This document shows positions 25,693 to 34,678 of a DNA stretch of 60,173 nt, in pieces. The DNA lies in contig CAMNTQ010000016.1 of assembly GCA_946558695.1 (NCBI GenBank), forward strand, positions 1 through 60,173. Reading direction: 5' to 3'. Origin of the DNA: an uncultured Lachnospiraceae bacterium (GTDB lineage: Bacteria; Bacillota; Clostridia; Lachnospirales; Lachnospiraceae). The position numbers were made by a program, and so were the translations under genes. Within the stretch, counting starts at the first letter, position 1. Each line of letters begins with the position of its first letter. The notes beneath the pieces are model-generated. The model was given only the letters and a program-made list of their open reading frames with translations. It was not told where the DNA came from and made no database searches.

Positions 25693-25719
25693 CATGATAC
25701 TTAAGGCCGCGGTATCATG
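25693..25719. repeat. Perfect dyad between nadC and niaR
   Basis: CATGATAC (25693-25700) and GTATCATG (25712-25719) form an 8-bp inverted repeat with an 11-nt GC-rich spacer, starting at the nadC stop codon. No U-tract follows, so it is not a standard terminator. It could be an operator or an mRNA processing or stability hairpin. Confidence 0.45.
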
Positions 25720-25781
25720 GTACAGGGAATCATGAGTATCTGCTGTGCCGGGAATTTTATATAGCAGGAGGGAGGAAATAT

Positions 25782-26309
25782 ATGACGAGAGGAGAACGGC
25801 GGCAGAAGATCATACGTATGATCAGCGCAAGCAGTGCGCCGGTTCCGGCTAAAGAATTGGCAAAGATCTGTAATGTGAGCCGGCAGGTGATCGTGCAGGA
25901 CATGGTGTTGATACGGGAATCGGGATACGATATCATAGCTACTAACAGAGGATATATTATGAATGCTCCATATACGGCGGAGCGGGTGTTTAAAGTCAGC
26001 CATACAGATGATCAGATGGAAGATGAACTGTGTTCGATTGTTGATCTGGGCGGAAAAGTAGTGAACGTCATGGTGAACCACCGTGTTTACGGTCATATGG
26101 AAGCGGCGCTTGGTATTAATTCCAGAAAAAAAGTAATGGAATTTGTGGAAAATATCAGGCTTGGGAAGTCAAGTCCTCTAAAGAACATCACTTCTAATTA
26201 TCATTATCACACAGTTGAAGCAGAAAATGAAGAGATACTGGATAGTATTGAAGAGATGCTGCGGGAGAAAAGGTATCTGATCGAAGAAATGAAAATGGGG
26301 AATTTATGA
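25782..26309 (+). CDS. niaR: NAD synthesis repressor NiaR (3H domain)
   Basis: NiaR represses NAD synthesis and niacin uptake genes with nicotinate as co-repressor in Firmicutes. The 175-residue protein has an N-terminal HTH_11 winged helix (VPAKELAKICNVSRQVIVQDMVLIRESG, about 25-52). The 3H domain follows with its conserved His residues in VSHTDD, VNHRVYGHM and ITSNYHYHTVEAE, which bind metal. GCAGGAGGGAGG precedes the ATG. It probably autoregulates the operon. Its stop overlaps the next gene start by 4 nt. Confidence 0.94.
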   Translation: MTRGERRQKIIRMISASSAPVPAKELAKICNVSRQVIVQDMVLIRESGYDIIATNRGYIMNAPYTAERVFKVSHTDDQMEDELCSIVDLGGKVVNVMVNHRVYGHMEAALGINSRKKVMEFVENIRLGKSSPLKNITSNYHYHTVEAENEEILDSIEEMLREKRYLIEEMKMGNL

Positions 26310-26884
26310 TGAAAAAAATATGGTTATTTTATTTGCTTTTGATTTTATGTTTCTGCATATGTGCATGCAGCCAGAAGAAAGAAGGAGAGAAGACAGAACA
26401 GGAATCCGCCGCGGAAGAAAGTGCTTCATCCGAAGATGATACACTCAAATTTTCTGCCGTGGATCTTGAGGGGAATATGGTCACAGAAAATATTTTTTCT
26501 GATGCGGATATTACGGTAGTGAATTTTTGGGCGACATTCTGCGGCCCCTGTATTAATGAAATGCCGGAGCTTGAGGAGTGGTCCGAGACTATGCCGGACA
26601 ATGTTCAGATTATAGGCGTTATATCAGATGTGTCATCGGAAGATTCAGATGAATATGCTCTTGCCAAAGAGATTGCAGATAAGACAGGAGTGACTTATGT
26701 GAATCTGGCGGCAGAAAAGGAATTTGATGCTATTCTTCGGAAGATCGTTGGGGTTCCGACAACCTATTTTGTGAATAGAGACGGAGAGTTTGTTGGAAGT
26801 CCTATTGTGGGAGCAGATGTGGCGGGATATAAGAGTTTTGTGGAAGGATATTTGGATGGGTTGGAATCAGAATCTTCGGAGTAA
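26306..26884 (+). CDS. TlpA-like thioredoxin-fold lipoprotein
   Basis: This 192-residue protein has a lipoprotein signal peptide (hydrophobic WLFYLLLILCFCIC, then lipobox-like ICAC with Cys at residue 21), an acidic linker, and an AhpC/TSA-Redoxin-type domain. The active site is NFWATFCGPC, a CxxC motif (FCGPC), and the cis-proline region is VGVPTTYFVNRDG. It should act outside the membrane as a thiol-disulfide reductase. It overlaps niaR by ATGA and is followed by the CxxC and 4Fe-4S genes, with which it probably forms a redox unit. Confidence 0.92.
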   Translation: MMKKIWLFYLLLILCFCICACSQKKEGEKTEQESAAEESASSEDDTLKFSAVDLEGNMVTENIFSDADITVVNFWATFCGPCINEMPELEEWSETMPDNVQIIGVISDVSSEDSDEYALAKEIADKTGVTYVNLAAEKEFDAILRKIVGVPTTYFVNRDGEFVGSPIVGADVAGYKSFVEGYLDGLESESSE

Positions 26885-26891
26885 GAGCAGG

Positions 26892-27038
26892 ATGGACGGC
26901 AGCAGAAGAACGGCAGTTCAGATCATACTGCTGTCTCTAACTGTATGCGCGATGGTATGGGGCGTCTACAGAGGGGAAATGCCGATTGTCTTGAATAAGG
27001 CGGTTAATGTTTGTCTGGAATGTATTGGATTGGGGTAA
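26892..27038 (+). CDS. CD1871A-type small CxxC membrane protein
   Basis: This 48-residue protein has a basic start (MDGSRRTAVQ), one transmembrane helix (IILLSLTVCAMVWGVY), and a C-terminal KAVNVCLECIGLG in which CLEC is the conserved CxxC. The pattern matches the CD1871A family of CXXC-containing small proteins seen beside TlpA-like and 4Fe-4S membrane proteins in Clostridia. The ATG at 26892 is preceded by GGAGTAAGAGCAGG. It lies 7 nt after the TlpA-like gene and 4 nt before the 4Fe-4S gene, so the three are surely co-transcribed. It is easily missed because of its length. Confidence 0.8.
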   Translation: MDGSRRTAVQIILLSLTVCAMVWGVYRGEMPIVLNKAVNVCLECIGLG

Positions 27039-27042
27039 CTAT

Positions 27043-27879
27043 ATGAAGTTTAGTCAGGAAATGAAAAGAAAGATCATCCAGATCGCAGCCTTTGGTTATT
27101 CGAATACATATCTTCACAATTTTGCCAATGGGCAGCTTTATAAAGGGCAGTGGAAGCAGTTTTGCAATCCCGGGCTCAACTGTTATTCCTGCCCGGCTGC
27201 AAGATTATCCTGCCCCATCGGAGCTATGCAGGCAGTAAGCGGTTCCGTGAATTTTAATATAAGTTTTTATGCGATGGGATTCATATTGGCGGCCGGAGTT
27301 CTGTTCGGAAGAGCCATCTGCGGATTTGTCTGCCCTTTTGGGCTGATACAGGAATTGCTCTATAAAGTCCCTTTTCCAAAAAGAAAATTATGGAAAGGCT
27401 TTACCTATATAAAATATATACTTTTGGTTCTTTTTGTACTGATTTTTCCTGCCGCATGTACAAATGAGCTGGGAATGGGCGCGCCTGCTTTTTGTGAATA
27501 TATCTGTCCGGCAGGGACGTTAGAAGGAGGAATACCGCTTCTTGCCGCACATCCTGAGCTGAGAAAAACGATAGGGACGCTATTTTCTCTCAAGGCATGT
27601 ATCCTGATCGCAACACTGGCAGGATGTCTTGCTGTCTGCAGGTTTTTTTGCAAAGTGATGTGTCCGCTGGGTGCAATTTACGGCATTTTGAACAAAATCA
27701 GTGTTTATCATATGGAGGCAGACAAAGATAACTGTATTTCCTGCGGGAAATGCAGGGACATATGTCCAATGGATGTAAACCCTGTGGAGAATCCCGGTTC
27801 GGCGGAGTGTATCCGCTGCGGAAAATGTGCGGCGAACTGTCCGGAACAGGTATTATTTCTGCGGTTTCGGCACAGATAA
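27043..27879 (+). CDS. Membrane 4Fe-4S protein (NapH/MauN-like)
   Basis: This 278-residue protein has several membrane helices (about 72-92, 124-140 and 180-203). CNPGLNCYSCPAARLSCPIGA lies near the N-terminus. Two CxxxCP motifs at helix ends (CGFVCPFG and CKVMCPLGA) are typical of NapH/NosR-type membrane electron carriers. Two ferredoxin-type 4Fe-4S sites follow at the C-terminus (CISCGKCRDICP and CIRCGKCAANCP). It probably moves electrons across the membrane to the CxxC and TlpA-like partners. The ATG at 27043 follows the CxxC gene by 4 nt. The electron donor is unknown. Confidence 0.88.
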   Translation: MKFSQEMKRKIIQIAAFGYSNTYLHNFANGQLYKGQWKQFCNPGLNCYSCPAARLSCPIGAMQAVSGSVNFNISFYAMGFILAAGVLFGRAICGFVCPFGLIQELLYKVPFPKRKLWKGFTYIKYILLVLFVLIFPAACTNELGMGAPAFCEYICPAGTLEGGIPLLAAHPELRKTIGTLFSLKACILIATLAGCLAVCRFFCKVMCPLGAIYGILNKISVYHMEADKDNCISCGKCRDICPMDVNPVENPGSAECIRCGKCAANCPEQVLFLRFRHR

Positions 27880-27913
27880 CTCTTAAGACTTTCTGAAAAG
27901 GACTTTAAATTCC

Positions 27914-27942
27914 TTGACAAATCACCGCCTGATGTCTATGAT
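27914..27942 (+). promoter_or_regulatory. Promoter of the valS T-box transcript
   Basis: Perfect TTGACA (27914-27919), a 17-nt spacer and TATGAT (27937-27942), placing the transcript start near 27950, just before the T-box Stem I. Confidence 0.8.
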
Positions 27943-27949
27943 AGTCAAT

Positions 27950-28217
27950 AGTTAAAAAAATCAAAGGCGTTGAAGAAGAGGAGTACGCATTTACTGTCCT
28001 GACAGAGAGAGCCGCCCTGAGGCTGAAAGGCGCTTAAGTGTGCAGGATGCGGAAGGTAGCTTCCTAGCCGGATAACTGAATCTTTTAGGATAAAGCTAGG
28101 TTGTCCCGGAGTCGTTCCCGTTACAGAATAAGATGAGATATAGAGTATTTTTTCTATATAAATAAAGGTGGTACCGCGATTTATTGTCGCCCTTTACGAT
28201 GTGGAGGGCGATTTTTT
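27950..28217 (+). promoter_or_regulatory. T-box riboswitch of valS
   Basis: The leader carries GAAGAGGAGTACGC (Stem I 5' side), AGAGAGAGCC, and the invariant T-box AAAGGTGGTACCGCG at 28164-28178. A terminator stem (TCGCCCT at 28187-28193, AGGGCGA at 28205-28211) ends in TTTTTT. By analogy with glycine T-boxes the specifier lies in the 3' side of Stem I within GGAAGGTAGCTTCC, and GTA at 28056-28058 is a valine codon. It senses uncharged tRNA-Val and permits read-through into valS. Confidence 0.92.
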
Positions 28218-28275
28218 ACGCCCTGATGTGTGAATTTTTTGTGAATAAACATGAGAAGAAGCAAGGAGAGAAATT

Positions 28276-30927
28276 ATGGGTGAGAATCTGAACAAGACTT
28301 ACAATCCGAAGGAGATTGAGGCGAAGCTTTACGAGAAGTGGTGTGAGAATAAGTATTTTCATGCAGAGGTTGACAGAGATAGAAAACCTTTCACGACGGT
28401 GATGCCGCCTCCGAATATTACAGGAAAGCTTCATATGGGTCATGCGTTAGACAATACGCTTCAGGATATCCTGATCCGATATAAGAGGATGCAGGGCTAT
28501 AATGCGCTTTGGGTTCCGGGTACGGATCATGCGGCTATTTCAACGGAGGTTAAGGTTACGAACCAGCTAAAGGATGAGGGAATTGACAAGAAGGAATTAG
28601 GGCGCGAGAAATTCCTTGAGCGTACATGGCAGTGGAAGGATGAATATGCCGGGACCATTGAGGGACAGCTTAAGAAGCTGGGTGTTTCTTGTGACTGGGA
28701 CAGAGAGCGTTTTACGATGGACGAGGGATGTTCAAAGGCAGTTGAAGAGGTATTTATTAAGCTTTATGAGGAAGGATATATCTATAAGGGTTCTAGAATC
28801 ATCAACTGGTGTCCGGTGTGTAAAACATCTCTTTCTGATGCAGAGGTTGAGCATGAGGAGCAGGACGGACATTTCTGGCATATCAAGTATCCGATCGCGG
28901 GAAGCGATGATTTCCTCGAGATCGCGACGACGCGTCCAGAGACGATGCTCGGCGATACAGCCATTGCAGTTCATCCGGATGATGAGAGATATAAGGATGT
29001 TGTGGGAAAGAAGGCCATCTTGCCGCTAGTAGGAAAGGAGATTCCGATTGTTGCGGATTCTTATGTTGATAAAGAGTTTGGAACCGGCGCGGTTAAGATT
29101 ACACCTGCCCATGATCCGAATGATTTTGAGGTTGGAAAGCGTCATAACCTGCCGGAGATCAATATCATGAATGATGATGCTACTATCAATGAAAATGGCG
29201 GAAAATATGCAGGGATGGACCGTTATGAGGCCAGAAAGCTTATGGTAAAGGAGCTAAAGGAACAGGGGCTTTTAGTGAAGGTCGTTCCGCACAGCCATAA
29301 TGTGGGAACTCATGACAGATGCCATACGACGGTAGAGCCTCTTATTAAGCAGCAGTGGTTTGTTCGGATGGAGGAACTTGCAAAGCCGGCGATTAATGCT
29401 ATTCAGACGGGTGAACTTAAGTTCGTTCCAGAACGGTTTGACAAGATCTATCTGCATTGGCTTGAGAATATACGTGACTGGTGTATATCCAGACAGATCT
29501 GGTGGGGACACAGGATTCCGGCATACTATTGTGATGAGTGCGGCGAGATGACAGTGTCAAGAACAAGGCCGGAGACTTGTCCAAAGTGCGGCTGTACACA
29601 TATGACGCAGGATGAGGATACATTAGATACATGGTTTTCTTCCGCATTGTGGCCGTTCTCTGTACTGGGATGGCCGGATAAGACAGAAGATCTTGATTAT
29701 TTCTATCCGACGGATGTGCTTGTAACAGGTTATGATATCATTTTTTTCTGGGTAATCCGTATGGTATTTTCCGGGTATGCGCATACTGGCAGATCGCCGT
29801 TCCATACCGTATTCATTCATGGACTGGTAAGAGATTCTCTCGGCCGGAAGATGAGTAAGTCACTTGGAAATGGTATTGATCCGCTGGAAATCATCGACCA
29901 GTACGGCGCGGACGCTCTTCGTATGACTCTTGTGACAGGGAATGCGCCGGGCAATGATATGCGTTTTTATAATGAGCGGGTAGAGGCAAGCCGTAATTTT
30001 GCCAATAAGGTATGGAATGCGTCACGTTTTATCATGATGAACCTCGGAGACAAAGAGCTTACGGAGCCGGCGGGCGTGAAGTTCCGTCCGGGCGACAGAT
30101 GGATTATGTCCAGATGCAATAATCTGGTGAAAGAAGTAACCGAGAATATGGATAAATTCGAGCTTGGTATCGCGCTTGCAAAGCTCTATGATTTCATATG
30201 GGATGAGTTCTGCGATTGGTATATCGAGCTGGCTAAATACCGCATCTATCACGCGGATGAAGATGCAGAGAGCGCCAATGATGCATTGTGGACCTTGAGA
30301 GAAGTTCTTAAGAAAGCGTTGAAGCTTCTCCATCCGTATATGCCATTTGTAACAGAGGAAATCTACAGCAAGCTCATACCAGAGGAAGATTCTCTTATGA
30401 TGTCCCAGTGGCCGGAATATGACGAGAACTTAAATTTCCCGATGGCCGAGAGGATTGTAGACCATTATAAAGAGATTATCCGCGGTGTCAGAAATGTCCG
30501 GGCTGAGATGAACGTTCCGAATTCCAGAAAAGCGAAGGTGTATATTGTATGCGAAGATAAAGAGCTGTGTACAGGACTTGCCTGCTTTGAGGATGCGGCA
30601 CAGACAATGGCGGCGGTAAGTGAACTGATCATTCAGAATGATAAAGAGGGAATTGCAAAAGATGCAGTATCCATCGTAGTTCCGGATGCGTCGGTATATG
30701 TGCCCCTTGAGGAGTTAATTGATTTTGAGCAGGAAATGGAACGTCTTGCGAAAGAAGAAAAGCGCCTCACGAAAGAAATCGCCCGCGCTGAAGGGATGCT
30801 CAATAATGAAAGATTTGTAAGCAAGGCTCCAAAGTCAAAGGTTCAGGAAGAAAAGGAAAAGCTTGAGACATACCGTCAGATGATGGCAGAGGTACAAGAC
30901 AGGCTTAACGGATTAAAAGCAAGATAG
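28276..30927 (+). CDS. valS: Valyl-tRNA synthetase
   Basis: This class I enzyme charges tRNA-Val. The 883-residue protein has the HIGH-type signature [15 protein letters not shown] (about 43-57), the CP1 editing domain with [12 protein letters not shown], a zinc-type knuckle (CDECGEM...CPKCGC), the KMSKS motif in [14 protein letters not shown], an anticodon-binding helical domain and a C-terminal coiled coil (about 815-883). AAGGAGAGAAATT precedes the ATG. Expression is set by the T-box upstream. Confidence 0.98.
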   Translation: MGENLNKTYNPKEIEAKLYEKWCENKYFHAEVDRDRKPFTTVMPPPNITGKLHMGHALDNTLQDILIRYKRMQGYNALWVPGTDHAAISTEVKVTNQLKDEGIDKKELGREKFLERTWQWKDEYAGTIEGQLKKLGVSCDWDRERFTMDEGCSKAVEEVFIKLYEEGYIYKGSRIINWCPVCKTSLSDAEVEHEEQDGHFWHIKYPIAGSDDFLEIATTRPETMLGDTAIAVHPDDERYKDVVGKKAILPLVGKEIPIVADSYVDKEFGTGAVKITPAHDPNDFEVGKRHNLPEINIMNDDATINENGGKYAGMDRYEARKLMVKELKEQGLLVKVVPHSHNVGTHDRCHTTVEPLIKQQWFVRMEELAKPAINAIQTGELKFVPERFDKIYLHWLENIRDWCISRQIWWGHRIPAYYCDECGEMTVSRTRPETCPKCGCTHMTQDEDTLDTWFSSALWPFSVLGWPDKTEDLDYFYPTDVLVTGYDIIFFWVIRMVFSGYAHTGRSPFHTVFIHGLVRDSLGRKMSKSLGNGIDPLEIIDQYGADALRMTLVTGNAPGNDMRFYNERVEASRNFANKVWNASRFIMMNLGDKELTEPAGVKFRPGDRWIMSRCNNLVKEVTENMDKFELGIALAKLYDFIWDEFCDWYIELAKYRIYHADEDAESANDALWTLREVLKKALKLLHPYMPFVTEEIYSKLIPEEDSLMMSQWPEYDENLNFPMAERIVDHYKEIIRGVRNVRAEMNVPNSRKAKVYIVCEDKELCTGLACFEDAAQTMAAVSELIIQNDKEGIAKDAVSIVVPDASVYVPLEELIDFEQEMERLAKEEKRLTKEIARAEGMLNNERFVSKAPKSKVQEEKEKLETYRQMMAEVQDRLNGLKAR

Positions 30928-30976
30928 AATCGCAGCAGGTAGTGATGCCTGACAGGGTGGGAGATTACATTATATT

Positions 30977-33187
30977 ATGAAAAAAATCCAATTTAAAAAG
31001 CCCGATATAAAGGGAGCATTTCATAAGCTTAAGAACCTGAAAAAAGAGGATATCAAGGCATATTGGATGGCGAAGAGAGAACGGCGCCAGAGAATTATCG
31101 AGAAGCAAAGAAACGGTGCGTTTGCAAAAAAGATGCAGCCGGTCTATAAAGTGATGAATTGCTTTTCTCTGGTGTTCCATGCTCTTCTTGCATGTCTGAT
31201 CAATTATGTGATCGAGGCGGTATCAAGACATTCGTTGATCGAGGCATGGAGCTATATGACGGAGACGCCGCTGGTATTTCTATACAATGCGTTTATGATC
31301 TTTATGACATTTTCTATTGTTTATCTGTTTAAAAGAAGAGTATTTATGCGTATTATTATCAGTGTGCTGTGGCTGCTGCTCGGAGTTGCTAATGGATATA
31401 TGCTTCTGAAGCGTGTAACGCCGTTTAATGCACAGGATCTGAAAGTTGCTACAGATGCAGTTTCATTGATCAATAATTATTTTAATGGATTTGAGCTTAT
31501 TATGCTCGGCGTCGGAATTACAGCGGTCACAGTATGGGTGATATCCATGTGGAGACGCGGAGGACAATATAATGGAAAGCTTCACCGTATCTGGGCTGCG
31601 GGCGGAATTGTAATCTGCGCGGCATTGTATGGGTTTATTACAGACGCGGCTATTGATAAGAGGGTGGTGTCTACTTATTTTGGGAATATTGCATTTGCTT
31701 ATGAGGATTACGGCCTGCCGTATTGTTTTATGGCAAGTGTGTTCAATACAGGAATCAATGAACCGAATGAATACAATGAAAAGACGATGGCAAAGATTAC
31801 GGATAACGGCGGCATTGCGAAGAATGAGACGGGGCTTAAAGATAATGAAAAACCGAATATTATCTTTGTTCAGTTGGAGTCTTATTTCGATGTAGCAGAG
31901 GCAGAGTTCTTTAAGACCTCAACGGATGCAAGCCCGAATCTCAGGAAGATGTATGAAAATTATTCTTCTGGATATTTTAAAGTGCCGTCAGTAGGAGCTG
32001 GGACGGCTAATACAGAGTTTGAGGTTTTGACGGGGATGAATCTCCGGTATTTTGGTCCTGGAGAGTATCCTTACAAGACAGTGCTGAAGGAGCGGCAGAG
32101 CGAGAGTGCGGCTTCTGCGCTTAGCGCTCTCGGATACGGAACGCATGCCCTTCACAATAACGGCGGCAATTTTTACAGCCGTGCAAAGGTGTTTGACCAT
32201 ATCGGGTTTGACACTTATACGAGCAAGGAATTTATGAATGTTCTGCAGTTTACGGAAAATGGATGGGCAAAGGATGATATATTGATTCAACATATTACAG
32301 AAGCGATGGATACAACAGAGCAGCAGGATTTCGTTTTTTGTGTGAGCCTTCAGGGACATGGAGACTATCCGGAAAGCAAGGTGATCGAGAATCCGGAGAT
32401 TACTGTAAAAGGAATTGAAGATGAAGCACTGAAAAATAAGTGGGAATATTATGTGAATCAGGTATACGGTATGGATGAGTTCGCGGGGAATCTTGTAAAG
32501 GCGGTAGAGGACAGAGGAGAACCTTCGGTTATCGTCTTTTATGGAGACCATCTGCCGACGCTTGGGCTTAAAGCAGAGGACCTTAAAGGACGGTATCTTT
32601 ACAATACCAACTATGTTATCTGGGATAATATCGGTCTTAAGAAGGAGGACAGGAATATTCCGGCCTATCAGATCATGGCGGATGTCTTTGAACGTCTGGA
32701 CATTCATTCGGGAACTGTGTTCAACTATCATCAGGAGCGCAGGCAGACGAATGGATATCTGGAGGATCTGGAGCTTTTACAGTATGATATTCTTTATGGA
32801 AAGCAGTATGTTTATGGAGATGGAGACATGCCGGTGAAAGAGCCGCATATGGTGATGGGAGTCCGGGATGTTTCGGTAACAGATGTAATAGAGCATCTCG
32901 GCGGAAGCAGCAGTCTGTACGGAGAGAACTTTACGAGCAACAGCAAGGTGTTTGTCAACGGAGTCAGGCAGAAAAGTACTTTTCTTAATAACACGAGAAT
33001 TGAATTGCCGGAGACGGTTTTGAATGAAGGAGATATCGTATCGGTGATTCAGATGGGGTCCAGTAATACAGTGTTCCGGGCTTCTAATGAATATATTTAT
33101 CAGGGAGGGAAACTTGCGGTACAGGAGGGAACCGGAACTGACACATCGAAGTCATGGCAGGAGCAGGAGCCGTTGGAAGAAAAGTAA
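30977..33187 (+). CDS. LTA synthase family sulfatase-fold membrane enzyme
   Basis: This 736-residue protein has a basic cytosolic N-terminus and about five membrane helices (roughly 55-215). The extracellular sulfatase-like domain (about 290-580) is that of LtaS-type glycerophosphate transferases. NIIFVQLESYFD binds metal, and Thr in GAGTANTEFEVLTG is the expected nucleophile. YGTHALHNNGGNFY and VIVFYGDHLPTLG complete the metal site. The C-terminal tail (about 630-736) is an added domain with VFVNGVRQK. It probably transfers glycerophosphate to a cell-surface polymer. It is followed 12 nt later by folC. Confidence 0.88.
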   Translation: MKKIQFKKPDIKGAFHKLKNLKKEDIKAYWMAKRERRQRIIEKQRNGAFAKKMQPVYKVMNCFSLVFHALLACLINYVIEAVSRHSLIEAWSYMTETPLVFLYNAFMIFMTFSIVYLFKRRVFMRIIISVLWLLLGVANGYMLLKRVTPFNAQDLKVATDAVSLINNYFNGFELIMLGVGITAVTVWVISMWRRGGQYNGKLHRIWAAGGIVICAALYGFITDAAIDKRVVSTYFGNIAFAYEDYGLPYCFMASVFNTGINEPNEYNEKTMAKITDNGGIAKNETGLKDNEKPNIIFVQLESYFDVAEAEFFKTSTDASPNLRKMYENYSSGYFKVPSVGAGTANTEFEVLTGMNLRYFGPGEYPYKTVLKERQSESAASALSALGYGTHALHNNGGNFYSRAKVFDHIGFDTYTSKEFMNVLQFTENGWAKDDILIQHITEAMDTTEQQDFVFCVSLQGHGDYPESKVIENPEITVKGIEDEALKNKWEYYVNQVYGMDEFAGNLVKAVEDRGEPSVIVFYGDHLPTLGLKAEDLKGRYLYNTNYVIWDNIGLKKEDRNIPAYQIMADVFERLDIHSGTVFNYHQERRQTNGYLEDLELLQYDILYGKQYVYGDGDMPVKEPHMVMGVRDVSVTDVIEHLGGSSSLYGENFTSNSKVFVNGVRQKSTFLNNTRIELPETVLNEGDIVSVIQMGSSNTVFRASNEYIYQGGKLAVQEGTGTDTSKSWQEQEPLEEK

Positions 33188-33199
33188 GCGGAGTTAATT

Positions 33200-34519
33200 A
33201 TGTCAGATAGAATACCACAAAACTATAAAGAAGCAGTGGAGTATATTGAAGAGCTTCCGAGGTTTACGAAGAAGCACTCCCTGCAGCATACAAGGCAGTT
33301 TCTTGAGAAGCTCGGAAATCCAGGATATGACAGAAAGATTATCCACGTGGCGGGAACGAATGGAAAAGGCTCCGTATGTGCATATATGCAGGCGGTTTTG
33401 GAGGCTGAGGGGAAGAACTCCGGGTTTTTTACTTCGCCGCATCTTGTGAAGATTAATGAACGAATACAAATCAACCGCAGTCCGGTTGATGATGATACTT
33501 TTTACCGTGTTTTTTTGAGGACATTTGAGACGGTGAAAAGAATGCAGGAATATGGTTTTGAGCATCCTTCTTACTTTGAATTTCTCTTCGGAATGGGAAT
33601 GACGGCATTTGCCGATTCAGATGCAGAATACATTATTCTGGAGACGGGGCTTGGAGGAAGACTGGATGCTACCAATGCGCCGGAACATCCGTTTCTTACA
33701 GTGATTACGTCTGTCAGTCTTGATCATACGGAGATTCTTGGTGATACGATCGAACAGATTGCATATGAAAAGGCGGGGATCATAAAGGAGAATGTTCCGA
33801 TCTTTTTCGACGGGAGCAGTCAGGAGGCGTCGAAGGTAATTCGTCGGATTGCGTCAGAACATCAGGCTCCATGCAGAGAAATTACAGATTATGCGTACGA
33901 AATTCGGGAAGTAAGCCGAAACCGTATTGCTTTTTCGAGAAAGAATGCGTATGATAAGGGTATTACATGGTATGTTCCTATCTGCGGAATCTATCAGGTG
34001 AAGAATGCGGAACTTGCAATTCAAGTTCTGGAATATGTGTTTAGAGACAGTGAGATTGACTGGGAAAAATGGATGAAGGCGATTGTTTCTGTTAGATGGG
34101 AAGGGCGGATGGAGCTTGCCGCGCCTCATCTGACGGTAGACGGAGCGCATAATCCCGGAGCTTTAGAGGCATTTGTACAGAGCATACATATGCTTCCGAA
34201 GGACCAATGGGAATTGCCGGTGATTATATTCTCGGCAGTGTCAGACAAGAAATATGAGCAGATGATCGCCTATCTTTGCGGGAAGATAAAAGCCAAGGCA
34301 TATATTGTGACAGAAATTGACGACAAGCGAAGAGTTCCCATAAAAGAATTGGGAGAGATTTTTGACAAATATACTACTGTTCCGGTATATCAGAGGAACA
34401 AGATAGAAGAAGTGATAGATACAGCATATAAGATTAGGGGAGACAGTGAGATTTATTGCCTTGGCTCTCTGTATCTTGCAGGTGCTGTAAAAAAGTATTT
34501 GGCAGGAGGTAATGAGTGA
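33200..34519 (+). CDS. folC: Folylpolyglutamate/dihydrofolate synthase
   Basis: FolC adds glutamate to folates and, in the bifunctional form, to dihydropteroate. The 439-residue Mur-ligase-fold protein has the P-loop HVAGTNGKGSVCAYM (residues about 50-64), the FTSPHLVKINERIQIN omega-loop region, LGGRLDATN, SLDHTEILGDTIEQIAYEKAGIIK and the C-terminal VDGAHNPGALE. All are intact. It is probably in one operon with the LtaS-like gene upstream and a 44-residue ORF downstream that it overlaps by 1 nt. Confidence 0.95.
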   Translation: MSDRIPQNYKEAVEYIEELPRFTKKHSLQHTRQFLEKLGNPGYDRKIIHVAGTNGKGSVCAYMQAVLEAEGKNSGFFTSPHLVKINERIQINRSPVDDDTFYRVFLRTFETVKRMQEYGFEHPSYFEFLFGMGMTAFADSDAEYIILETGLGGRLDATNAPEHPFLTVITSVSLDHTEILGDTIEQIAYEKAGIIKENVPIFFDGSSQEASKVIRRIASEHQAPCREITDYAYEIREVSRNRIAFSRKNAYDKGITWYVPICGIYQVKNAELAIQVLEYVFRDSEIDWEKWMKAIVSVRWEGRMELAAPHLTVDGAHNPGALEAFVQSIHMLPKDQWELPVIIFSAVSDKKYEQMIAYLCGKIKAKAYIVTEIDDKRRVPIKELGEIFDKYTTVPVYQRNKIEEVIDTAYKIRGDSEIYCLGSLYLAGAVKKYLAGGNE

Positions 34520-34653
34520 TGTTGGATTTTGCGGAAGAATTGAAAAAATTCCAGCCAAGCCTGGAGGTAGAGGATATCGAAGGCGCGGTTTATCAAGAGG
34601 ATCTGACCGATATGACGGATATTCTGCGTGAGATGATAGAACAGACGAAGTAG
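34519..34653 (+). CDS. Small acidic hypothetical protein after folC
   Basis: This 44-residue ORF starts within the folC stop codon (TGATG) and has AGGAGG 9 nt upstream. The peptide is acidic and helical (MLDFAEELKKFQPSLEVED..., then LTDMTDILREMIEQTK). No family was recognised. The strong ribosome binding site and translational coupling support a real gene. Confidence 0.6.
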   Translation: MLDFAEELKKFQPSLEVEDIEGAVYQEDLTDMTDILREMIEQTK

Positions 34654-34678
34654 CGGGATAAAAGGGGTTATATAGTCT

